Positions 7,824 to 14,971 of a DNA stretch of 16,619 nucleotides are shown here, one piece after another. The stretch is from the NCBI GenBank assembly GCA_964405325.1, contig CAYONM010000061.1:1-16619 (forward strand), given 5' to 3'. Origin of the DNA: CAYONM01 sp964405325. GTDB lineage: Bacteria; Planctomycetota; UBA11346. A program made the translations under genes and the position numbers. Within the stretch, counting starts at the first letter, position 1. Every line of letters begins with the position of its first letter. The notes under the pieces were generated by a model. It was not told where the DNA came from, made no database searches, and saw only the letters and a program-made list of their open reading frames with translations.

Positions 7824-8193
7824 AACTCACTCCTGAAGCCAAAATCCTAGGCCAGGGTGACTCAGGCATGAAAAACGAAAAATGTCCGCCTGAGACGAGG
7901 ACATACGCAGAGCGCTCGCTGATTGGTACGAGTGATCCAGATGGACAATCACGCCTCTGTGACGCGTCCCTCAGAGGTTGAATTTGGTTTGACCCAGGCA
8001 AGCGCGTCCAAGCGCGAGCTCGTCCGACCGAGCGGCGGTTTTTCGGCGATAATGCGACCGGAGCTCGGCTGGCCTCGCGCGCCGAAAAATGCCCCCGGAG
8101 CGGGCAAGCCGCGACGAAGGAGCGTGGGACCGGGGCCCGGCTGGCGAGTGCGACGGACGTCGCGAGGGGGCAGCGCCCCCTCTGATGGAAGCA
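7824..8193. other. Non-coding stretch upstream of the GH2 gene
   Basis: This stretch of about 370 bases contains no recognisable gene. On the minus strand it supplies the GH2 ribosome site (7830-7834, AGGAG) and leader. The leader holds two interleaved stems at 7861-7904. Beyond that comes a block of at least six inverted repeats (7954-8197) with long G and C runs, listed separately. Reading frames crossing it on both strands give Pro/Arg/Gly-rich low-complexity translations typical of GC-rich non-coding DNA. Confidence 0.55.
7861..7904 (-). promoter_or_regulatory. Interleaved stems in the GH2 leader: pseudoknot or attenuator
   Basis: Read on the minus strand: ATGTCC (7904-7899), a 4-nt loop, CTCAGGC (7894-7888), then GGACAT (7887-7882), a 14-nt T-rich stretch TTTTCGTTTTTCAT, and GCCTGAG (7867-7861). 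The first and third blocks pair perfectly (6 bp), and the second and fourth pair perfectly (7 bp). Topologically this is an H-type pseudoknot. Alternatively the first hairpin followed by the T-rich run is a terminator, and the second stem competes with it. It lies 37 bases before the GH2 start codon, where a riboswitch or attenuator would sit. No ligand class is recognised. Confidence 0.4.
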
Positions 8194-8197
8194 TCAG
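7926..8197. mobile_element. GC-rich multi-hairpin element abutting the broken GH9 gene
   Basis: A dense series of perfect stems: CCTCTG/CAGAGG (7954-7959, 7972-7977), GCTCG/CGAGC (8018-8022, 8029-8033), a 10-bp stem TTTTTCGGCG/CGCCGAAAAA (8039-8048, 8080-8089) enclosing GCGA/TCGC, then GCGAC/GTCGC (8150-8163), GAGGGGGC/GCCCCCTC (8164-8182) and CTGATG-GAAG-CATCAG (8182-8197). The last hairpin coincides with the point where GH9 homology stops, which suggests an element boundary. No transposase is present. It could be a non-autonomous mobile element (for example IS200/IS605-like ends, which are hairpins), a structured RNA, or both. The left boundary is not determined, and the mobile-element label is inference. 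Confidence 0.35.
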
Positions 8198-8637
8198 GCA
8201 TGATCGATCGTGCCATTACCCACCTGTCCATAGAATTCATTCGGAGCGGCATGGCAACGAATTAAATAGTCGTTCACCCAACGCAGATTCTCCAACAGGA
8301 TGCTGTATTGGCCACTATCCCGATAGGCCTGTTCATACTCGATACCAACCCAGGCCAGAACCGTGGTGGTGGCAGCCATGGGGAACCCGAACTTCACATG
8401 ATCACCCGCATCATACCAGCCTCCGGTCAGATCATGCCCGACATCATTACCATCACTGAGGCCGGAATCACCACGCCATGGCACCCGGTTGTCTGCCGGC
8501 AACGAACCCGATCGCTGCGCTTCGTAGAAGAGCAACGATTTCTGCAAGACTCCTCCGTAGGCGTAATCAGCAGCCACGAGACTGGTCAATGGGAGTGTGA
8601 ACACGATGCCCATGGCGGCGATGGCGAGGCGTTTCAT
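8194..8637 (-). pseudogene. Truncated GH9 endoglucanase (N-terminal fragment)
   Basis: This 147-codon frame is the N-terminal third of a secreted family 9 glycoside hydrolase. A signal peptide (about 1-22) leads into GGVLQKSLLFYEAQRSG, then NRVPWRGDSGL and DLTGGWYDAGDHVKFGFPM. The last carries the two aspartates D76 and D79 of the GH9 catalytic base motif. Homology runs through GQVGNGTIDHA and then stops at once with TGA. Intact members continue with a Trp-rich segment and several hundred more residues, including the catalytic glutamate, all missing here. The break falls exactly at the last hairpin of the GC-rich element at 7926-8197. The ATG at 8637 still has an AGGGGG ribosome site and a good upstream control region, so the fragment may be transcribed, but it cannot be an active cellulase. 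No remaining part of the gene is in the window. Confidence 0.88.
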
Positions 8638-8705
8638 GGCACCCCCTCATACATACGGCTGCAACAGGATAATCTAAATGCCATAATCATTAAGAAGACA
8701 GCTAT

Positions 8706-8723
8706 CGAGAAAACGTTTTCTCG
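8706..8723. promoter_or_regulatory. 18-bp perfect palindrome, LacI-family-type operator
   Basis: CGAGAAAACGTTTTCTCG is a perfect palindrome with a central CG flanked by A-run and T-run half-sites, the usual layout of LacI/CcpA-family operators. It lies about 70 bases upstream of the GH9 fragment start and 240 bases upstream of the PQQ operon. Repression of the GH9 promoter, or of both promoters, by a sugar-responsive LacI-family regulator is the likely role. No such regulator is encoded in the window. Confidence 0.6.
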
Positions 8724-8735
8724 TGTAAGACACGA
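8721..8735. repeat. 6-bp inverted repeat joined to the palindrome
   Basis: TCGTGT-AAG-ACACGA begins inside the last three bases of the 18-bp palindrome. It may be a second, overlapping protein-binding site. Confidence 0.4.
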
Positions 8736-8889
8736 TACTCCTCACTCTGGCCGGCGGTTTCCATAAGCTGCCGATGCCCCGGCCTGCTTTGATTGATACG
8801 CGTATACGAGAGATTCTTGCGATTATGCCCGACTGGTCTGACCTGGCCTGGGAGTAATCTACAGTTGCTGTACTTTTCAGCAGAAACAT

Positions 8890-8915
8890 GTGTCGTCCTG
8901 TGTGCTGTACGACAC
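8890..8915 (+). repeat. 7-bp inverted repeat in the PQQ operon leader
   Basis: GTGTCGT (8890-8896) and ACGACAC (8909-8915) are exact complements with a 12-nt spacer, about 50 bases before the start codon. It could be an operator or a leader hairpin. No T-run follows it, so it is not a terminator. Confidence 0.35.
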
Positions 8916-8963
8916 GCTTGGTTGGCGACACCTCGCTGCGATCAAGCAACTTAGGAGGGACGT

Positions 8964-11138
8964 ATGGTGATCAAAACAGGCCTGTTGTTGTTCACGACCA
9001 GCACCTTGCTGGTCCTGACCAGCCAGGAGCCCATTTCCTGGGCCGCCACCCCGGGGCGGAACATGGTCTCCAGTGCCACCAACCTGCCTGAGTACCTGAG
9101 CGAGGACAATCTGCTGTGGGAAATCACCGGTAGGGGCAGTTATAATCACTATTCGACACCGACCATCTATGCTGGGCACGTCTATTTTGGCGCGAGCGCG
9201 CGCTTGTTCCAATGCCCGGTATTCGAACAAGTGGATCGCAACGAGGGCTCCTTCCACTGCCTGGACCAATGGACCGGAGAAGCGATCTGGGAATATCCAG
9301 GCGAACCAGCGCCCTTCGGCACCATGTCGTCACTCGTGCCTGATGGCGACCGACTCTACGCCGTCAACGCCCAAGGCACGCTGCTCTGCTTCGACGCCAA
9401 GGGCATGCAGGACGGCAACGATGGTCCATTTTTGGACGAATCCGCCGATATCGGTGGAGCACCGGTGACGAAACACCTTGGCGATGTGATCTGGAAGGTG
9501 CGCGTCCAAGAGCTGTTTCCGGCCATCACCCTGGACCATGGCTATGCCGGCACACCGCTACTGTTGGGTGATCAGATCTGGATCACTAGCAATCACGCCA
9601 TCGGAACGCACCAGCTGCAACGCCCCTGTTCGCTCTATCATAAAGAGCATGGCCCGGAACCTGGTCATCCGGACTGCAAGCATACCTATCAGAACATTGA
9701 TCAATTCTATCACAATTACACCACCGATAAACCAGATGATCAGAAACCACCATTTATTCTTGTGTTCGACAAACAGACCGGCCGCCTGCTGGCCCATGAC
9801 GATGGTCAGGTCGACATCATCCGGCATGGTCAGTGGACCACTCTGGCCAGCGGCCGATTCGGCGATGAAGACCTCGTCGTATTCGCTGATGGCGGCGGTA
9901 AACTGCACGGTTTCGCCATCCCCGACAATCAGCAACTGGACGGTTCCAAGCCCTACTTGTTGCAGCGTCGCTGGAAGGTGGATTGCGTGCCTGATTCCTA
10001 CAAATTCCATCCCGACGGCACGCCGAAAATATACCTGACACACGACCAGGGTCGTAAATGGAGCGACGAACCGCTACCGCAGGAATTGATCGCAACCCCG
10101 GTCATCGTCGACGAGCGGATCTACATCGCCATCGGTCGTGATTACATGTATGGCTTCAGCCCGGGGATGCTGTGGTGCTTTAAACCGGATGGCGAGGGTG
10201 GCATTGCCGTGGCCTGGCAAACGGATGCAGTCGCCACCACCATGGTCAACGCAGCGGTGCACGATGGGCTGGTCTACATCGCCGATCAACCCGGCCGCTT
10301 GCACTGCCTGGAGGCGCAGACCGGCGAAACGGTCTGGGTGCAGGACATCAGCGGTGGCAACCCACGCCATCACAGCGTCTACTCCTCGCCGTGGGTCGCG
10401 GACGGCAAGGTCTATGTCGGCACCGCCAAACACTACCTGTGCATCATGCGCGCCGGGCGCGAACAGGAGCTGCTGTTCTATGATCGCATTCCAAGAGAAA
10501 CCACCACCGTCGCCACGGCCGATGGCATCCTGGTCATTCCGACGCGCCGTGGCGCAATCGCCTACGGCCCTGGTCGCCCCGACAACCAGCTTGCCCGAAA
10601 TGATCCCTTGAGTGCCTTCGACGATGATAGCGTGCTGCGGATCAACTGCGCAGGAAGCGAGGATTATATCGACACCGAGGGCAAGCGCTGGCGTGCCGAC
10701 CAGATCTTCATCGATCGGCGCTTCGGCAAGCCCACCTGGGGACATGTCGGCGGCCGGGGAGCCAAACGGGAGCAACAGACCGTCGCCAATACCGCCGCAC
10801 CGATGATCTATCTGACCGAACGGTACGTGCCGGAACACTACAAGATCCCCGTACCCAATGGGCCGTGCGAAGTGCGCCTGCATTTCGCTGAAACCTTCGA
10901 AGGCAGTGATGTACCCGGCAAACGTCGTTTTGATGTGATCATTGAGGAGGAAACCATCCTGAATGATTTCGATCCCTTTGCCGCTGCACAGGGCAGGAAA
11001 TTCGTCCCGGTGATCCGCCGCATACCGGTCACGATCAGCGATGAAGAGCTGACCATCACCTTCCAAGCCCAAGCCGACAGCACCGAACCACCCATGATCA
11101 ATGCCATCGAAGTCATCCTGCCGGAGCCTATACGATGA
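8964..11138 (+). CDS. Secreted PQQ-like beta-propeller protein with C-terminal malectin domain
   Basis: A 724-residue exported protein. The N-terminus has a hydrophobic signal peptide (about 1-28). Residues about 47-545 are a propeller of PQQ-type repeats, seen as recurring blocks such as CLDQWTGEAIWEY, VFDKQTGRLLAHDDG and CLEAQTGETVWVQD. Residues about 557-722 form a malectin-like carbohydrate-binding domain (VLRINCAGSEDYID, then CEVRLHFAETFEG, then PMINAIEVI). No CXXCH haem motif is present, and I could not identify the residues that hold PQQ in true dehydrogenases, so catalysis is unproven; a scaffold or sugar-sensing role is equally possible. AGGAGGG lies 4 bases before the ATG. The stop overlaps the next start as ATGA, indicating translational coupling with the di-haem protein. 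Domain calls are firm; biochemical function is unknown. Confidence 0.88.
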   Translation: MVIKTGLLLFTTSTLLVLTSQEPISWAATPGRNMVSSATNLPEYLSEDNLLWEITGRGSYNHYSTPTIYAGHVYFGASARLFQCPVFEQVDRNEGSFHCLDQWTGEAIWEYPGEPAPFGTMSSLVPDGDRLYAVNAQGTLLCFDAKGMQDGNDGPFLDESADIGGAPVTKHLGDVIWKVRVQELFPAITLDHGYAGTPLLLGDQIWITSNHAIGTHQLQRPCSLYHKEHGPEPGHPDCKHTYQNIDQFYHNYTTDKPDDQKPPFILVFDKQTGRLLAHDDGQVDIIRHGQWTTLASGRFGDEDLVVFADGGGKLHGFAIPDNQQLDGSKPYLLQRRWKVDCVPDSYKFHPDGTPKIYLTHDQGRKWSDEPLPQELIATPVIVDERIYIAIGRDYMYGFSPGMLWCFKPDGEGGIAVAWQTDAVATTMVNAAVHDGLVYIADQPGRLHCLEAQTGETVWVQDISGGNPRHHSVYSSPWVADGKVYVGTAKHYLCIMRAGREQELLFYDRIPRETTTVATADGILVIPTRRGAIAYGPGRPDNQLARNDPLSAFDDDSVLRINCAGSEDYIDTEGKRWRADQIFIDRRFGKPTWGHVGGRGAKREQQTVANTAAPMIYLTERYVPEHYKIPVPNGPCEVRLHFAETFEGSDVPGKRRFDVIIEEETILNDFDPFAAAQGRKFVPVIRRIPVTISDEELTITFQAQADSTEPPMINAIEVILPEPIR

Positions 11139-14100
11139 TATCTCTCCGTTCTCTGCTTTTATTGCCACTCGCCCACCTGCTGATGGCATCCGAACCGATC
11201 CCGAATTATCACGATTTCTTTTCTGCTGTACGGCAGAATGGTCATCGGATCGGCTACGTCTTCATCGACCCCAGCAGCATCGTTCTGACTGGTCAGCAGC
11301 AACAGCGCCTTGGTGATCTGGAACCGGCGGCCATGGCTGAACGGCTCCTGCATGGATACCGCTCGCAAGCGGCCAGTGCCGAACTTCGCGCGCTGGCCCT
11401 GGCCATGTTGACTGATGCCGGATACGTGTTCGGACGCAGCAGCGTGGATGCGTACCCCTTCTTACGCGGCAGCAAACGACCGGATCCGCAACGTTTATTA
11501 ACCGCCATCCTGCCACTGCTGGATGCCCTGGCCTCACACGCACATCCCGATGCCGATCTGTTGGCCAGCGAACTGCTGCTGCAAGTGGTCTCCGAAGGCC
11601 TCGGTACCATGCATCTGGCCGCTGGCAATGGCTACCGTCGCTTGCAGCCGATGCCACCAGCGCTTGCCGAACGCGCAGCCAGCTATTTGGACCATGCCGA
11701 CCCCTTCGTCCGCACTATGGCCGACTGGTGCATCAGCGTCGTGGTCTGCAATGCCAACGACAACGCCAAGCAGCTGGTCTATACCACCCAAAACGGCGCG
11801 CCCTGGTTCCAGCAATGGCTCCAGATCGATTCGGGTGAACATCTGATGATGGATCATGCGCGGCAATTGATCACCGTCGATGCGCATCGCAAGAAAGCAG
11901 CCATACTGTCGTTCTCGGATGAATTGCTGCAGCGCAATCTGACCAAAGCAGCCTGGACTCGCCAACACCTGACCGGCCCAGCCGATCGTTTCGAGCAACA
12001 GCTGCACGCCGTGCAAGCCGGCTTGCAACAACTCCATCGTGATGCCAGCACCTTGCCGCCAGCGGATTTCCATACTGCCTGGTTGAGTTGGCGCCAACAA
12101 TTGCGGCACCTGGCTCTGGCTGGTGCCGATTGCGACTTCGACCAGCTGCTGTACGTCAGCCGCCACTCGGGCAAGAACCACCTGCAACCAGGCAGCTCCA
12201 GTCCGCATCATAAATTAGGCGGTGATATCCACCGACAACAAGGTCTGGACCCGGCCGGGCCCACCACCCCCCTGAACACCAGTCGCTTGGGACCTGGTTT
12301 CATCCAGGGCATGGATCTGCACTGGAATGCGCATCGTATCGTCTTTTCCCGGCTTTACCGCGGCATCCAGACCCTGTTCGAAATCACAGTCGATGGCCAT
12401 GAACTCAGGCAGGTCACCGATGGTCAGTATCACGATGTCGATCCTGCGTGGTTGCCCTCGGACGAGATCGCATTCGGCTCCTATCGGGCGCATGTCGGCG
12501 TCATGTGCGCCAGCGGCCTGGGCTTTGCCGGCACCGGCGGCAGTGGCCACACCAATATTTTCCGTTGCAATGCCGACGGCCAGACCAACCGACTGACCTA
12601 CTGCAAGGACGATGACGCCTGTCCCTATCCCCTGAACGATGGTCGCATCGGCTGGTTGCGCTGGGATTATCAGGAGCGCGGAGTCAACGAGATGTTCGCA
12701 CTATGGGCCATCCGACCCGATGGTAGCGGCAGTGATGGCTTTTTCCGGGTGCATATCCCCCGTGGCACCACGGTCCAGGCCTTGCGTGATCATCGTCCGA
12801 TACCGGACAGCTCGAAAATCGTCGCCATCGGCAGCGGCCACTACAACTGGCGCGAGGGTGGCTTGATCATCGCCGACCCCACCGAAGGCATCAACAATCC
12901 CAAAGCCCTGCGCAATGTCACACCGCTCACTTCGCCGGTGATCGAAGGCTACGGCGGCATGCAAGCGGTTGCCGAAGGTGGCGTGCCCTATCCCGGTGGT
13001 TATTATGTCAAACCGAACCCACTGAGCGACAAATCCTTCCTGGTCTCGGCCAGCTATGATCAACCCTGCAGTACCAATTACGCCGGCTATTATGTGGACG
13101 TCTGGGGCAACAAGGAATTGCTGCGCCGCGATCAGCTGATGAGCGTGGTCTGCCTGACCCCGGTCCGGTCGCGTCAGCGACCGCCGGTTCTGCCCGATGT
13201 GACCGATCCGACCAGCCACGAGGCCAAGCTCTTTGTGGCCGACGTCTATGCCGATCTACCCGGCATCGAACGCGGTGCGGCGAAATTCATCCGGGTCTGC
13301 CAAATGCTGCATTGGCAACGCAAGCCGGGCCAACCCGGGTTGCAATACCATCCCTTCGCCAATGGTCGCGAGAGCTACGGCTATGGTACCGGTGGTCCCG
13401 TTCGGGTCATCGGCACCGTACCGGTGGCCGACGATGGCTCGGCGGCATTCACCGTTCCTTCGGACATGGATCTGTACTTTCATCTGTTGGATGAAAACCA
13501 TATGAGCCTGCGGCATATGCGCACCCACGTCGAGTTCGCACCGGGAGAAGTCCGCAGCTGTATCGGCTGCCACGAAACCAAAGGCTCGGTGGTCCATCCG
13601 ACGCAAAACACCATAACCGCCGTACCGCAACGACCGATCCCACCACCATGGGGCGATCAGACGCTGCTCAGTTTCGACAAACACATCCAGCCGATTTTCG
13701 ATCAGCATTGCGTCAGCTGTCATCAAGGCGATCAGGCCAAGGCCGGCCTGGTCCTGAGCGCCCAACGCGATGCAGTCGGCCATCTGCAATCCTATCGGAG
13801 TCTGTTCGGCATCGCCCCCGGGGCCGTCAGCCCCTATGTCGGCTACGGTCCGGACGGCAGTTGGGTGAAAGGCGGCGGCGAAGCGCCCGAGCACCCGTGG
13901 TGGCAACTGATGTTCGACCACATCCTGATCCGCGACGACTCTAGTGCCGGCGGCGTCAGTGCACCCAAAGCATACGGCTCGCATCGCATGCCACTGATGC
14001 GCAAGCTGGTCGACGATCCGACACATCGTAAGCTGCTGAATCCAATTGAACTGCAAACCCTGGCCACCTGGGTCGACATTCAGGTTCCCTACTATGACAG

Positions 14101-14884
14101 CTTTGTTGCTGCTCATGGCAGCGGTAGCCCACAACGCTTCCAACGAGTGCAGGTGGAACCCTGTCCACCCTTCGGGGCGACCCGGGAACATCGCCTGCTC
14201 CTGCCAAAAGCAGACACTGCCAGCCTGCCACCGGCACGCCTGGAAACAGAAAGCGAATTGGTCGCGCAAGCCGATGGCAGTCGCCAACGGCCGTTCGCCA
14301 TCCCCCATCTGCCATCCAGTATCGATATCGACGGCAATTTAGATGACTGGCAAGGCATTGCCCCCATTCCAGCTCCCTATGAAAACCTGGCCGCAAGCAA
14401 CCTCCGCTTGGCCTGGAACGAACAGGGGCTGTGTGGCGTCGCGCAGATCAACGACGAGCACGTACAGGTGCAGGCGCTCAGCCCCTATGCCGGTGACAGC
14501 CTGGAATTCTGGTTCCAGAAAGATCACGCCGACACCAGCGACATGACGCTGCAAAGCCTCCAGGTGGTCTTCGCTGCCAGTGACGATGGCCAAGCCGGAC
14601 ACGCCATCGTCCAGGTCCCCTTCGGCATATACGACCAGCAACCCGGTATCCAGGCCCACTGGCAGCCGACGGCGTCCGGCTACCTGATCGAATTCATGCT
14701 CCCAGCCGCACTCCTGCAGCCGGCCAGCATGCAGCCGGGCAGTCTGTTATCCATGAATTATGCCATCAATAATGATGGCCGGCCGATGGAACAATTTTAT
14801 TGTGACAAAGGTAAACAAAATGCCTGGCGCAGTCCTGCTCCCTGGGGAAGCATCTATCTCTCCGGGCAGACCACACCGCAGTAA
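11135..14884 (+). CDS. Large secreted di-haem protein with hydrazine-synthase-alpha-like core and CBM9-like tail
   Basis: A 1249-residue exported protein. Order of parts: signal peptide (about 1-18); an unrecognised, largely helical region (about 19-330); a beta-propeller like the middle domain of hydrazine synthase alpha (about 335-790), including VIGTVPVADDGSAAFTVPSD and MRTHVEFAPGEVRSCIGCHE; a c-type haem site C809-I-G-C-H813; a second haem site C859-V-S-C-H863 within FDKHIQPIFDQHCVSCHQ; a cytochrome segment ending in LATWVDIQVPYY; and a CBM9-like carbohydrate-binding domain (about 1055-1245) opening with IDIDGNLDDW. The ATG overlaps the previous stop by 4 bases. Such haem proteins are common in Planctomycetota and relatives and need not make hydrazine; no other hydrazine synthase subunit is here. 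Electron transfer at a carbohydrate surface is inference. Confidence 0.88.
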   Translation: MISLRSLLLLPLAHLLMASEPIPNYHDFFSAVRQNGHRIGYVFIDPSSIVLTGQQQQRLGDLEPAAMAERLLHGYRSQAASAELRALALAMLTDAGYVFGRSSVDAYPFLRGSKRPDPQRLLTAILPLLDALASHAHPDADLLASELLLQVVSEGLGTMHLAAGNGYRRLQPMPPALAERAASYLDHADPFVRTMADWCISVVVCNANDNAKQLVYTTQNGAPWFQQWLQIDSGEHLMMDHARQLITVDAHRKKAAILSFSDELLQRNLTKAAWTRQHLTGPADRFEQQLHAVQAGLQQLHRDASTLPPADFHTAWLSWRQQLRHLALAGADCDFDQLLYVSRHSGKNHLQPGSSSPHHKLGGDIHRQQGLDPAGPTTPLNTSRLGPGFIQGMDLHWNAHRIVFSRLYRGIQTLFEITVDGHELRQVTDGQYHDVDPAWLPSDEIAFGSYRAHVGVMCASGLGFAGTGGSGHTNIFRCNADGQTNRLTYCKDDDACPYPLNDGRIGWLRWDYQERGVNEMFALWAIRPDGSGSDGFFRVHIPRGTTVQALRDHRPIPDSSKIVAIGSGHYNWREGGLIIADPTEGINNPKALRNVTPLTSPVIEGYGGMQAVAEGGVPYPGGYYVKPNPLSDKSFLVSASYDQPCSTNYAGYYVDVWGNKELLRRDQLMSVVCLTPVRSRQRPPVLPDVTDPTSHEAKLFVADVYADLPGIERGAAKFIRVCQMLHWQRKPGQPGLQYHPFANGRESYGYGTGGPVRVIGTVPVADDGSAAFTVPSDMDLYFHLLDENHMSLRHMRTHVEFAPGEVRSCIGCHETKGSVVHPTQNTITAVPQRPIPPPWGDQTLLSFDKHIQPIFDQHCVSCHQGDQAKAGLVLSAQRDAVGHLQSYRSLFGIAPGAVSPYVGYGPDGSWVKGGGEAPEHPWWQLMFDHILIRDDSSAGGVSAPKAYGSHRMPLMRKLVDDPTHRKLLNPIELQTLATWVDIQVPYYDSFVAAHGSGSPQRFQRVQVEPCPPFGATREHRLLLPKADTASLPPARLETESELVAQADGSRQRPFAIPHLPSSIDIDGNLDDWQGIAPIPAPYENLAASNLRLAWNEQGLCGVAQINDEHVQVQALSPYAGDSLEFWFQKDHADTSDMTLQSLQVVFAASDDGQAGHAIVQVPFGIYDQQPGIQAHWQPTASGYLIEFMLPAALLQPASMQPGSLLSMNYAINNDGRPMEQFYCDKGKQNAWRSPAPWGSIYLSGQTTPQ

Positions 14885-14917
14885 ACAAGACAGTGCCAGC
14901 TTCAGATTAGCCGCTCG

Positions 14918-14932
14918 GAACCCATCGGGTTC
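14918..14932. terminator. Short hairpin between convergent genes
   Basis: GAACCC-ATC-GGGTTC forms a 6-bp stem in the 87-base gap between the plus-strand di-haem gene (stop 14884) and the minus-strand kinase (stop 14974-14972). There is no T-run on either side, so terminator function is only suggested by its position. Confidence 0.3.
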
Positions 14933-14971
14933 ATTCCCGGTCGGCACCCGGTTTCTGCTCGTTGTTGCTAC

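Larger units (their letters stand above)
8638..8963. promoter_or_regulatory. Divergent control region between GH9 fragment and PQQ operon
   Basis: This region of 326 bases separates two divergently read genes. It contains the palindrome at 8706-8723, an adjoining inverted repeat at 8721-8735, a 10-bp palindrome ATACGCGTAT (8796-8805) and a 7-bp inverted repeat at 8890-8915 in the plus-strand leader. AGGAGGG (8953-8959) is a strong ribosome site 4 bases before the ATG at 8964. A-T-rich stretches such as TAGATTAT read on the minus strand could serve as the GH9 -10 element, but I cannot define either promoter with confidence. Confidence 0.5.

Noticed and set aside
7861..8197. A CRISPR array or integron attC cluster
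   Set aside because: The repeats are inverted and all different, with no regular direct-repeat spacing, no conserved attC core sites, and no cas or integrase gene.
7923..8459. A 178-codon plus-strand open frame crossing the structured element
   Set aside because: The translation is Pro/Arg/Gly/His-rich low complexity, runs across hairpins and antisense to the GH9 fragment, and has no resemblance to IscB, TnpB or a transposase.
10074..11189. A 371-codon minus-strand open frame
   Set aside because: It is antisense to the PQQ/malectin gene, which has clear domains, signal peptide and ribosome site.
13256..14308. A 350-codon minus-strand open frame
   Set aside because: It is antisense to the haem-binding region of the di-haem protein, where both CXXCH motifs are conserved on the plus strand.
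11135..14884. Evidence for anammox metabolism
   Set aside because: Only the alpha-like propeller/di-haem fold is present. There are no beta or gamma subunits or hydrazine dehydrogenase, and the added CBM9-like domain points to another role.
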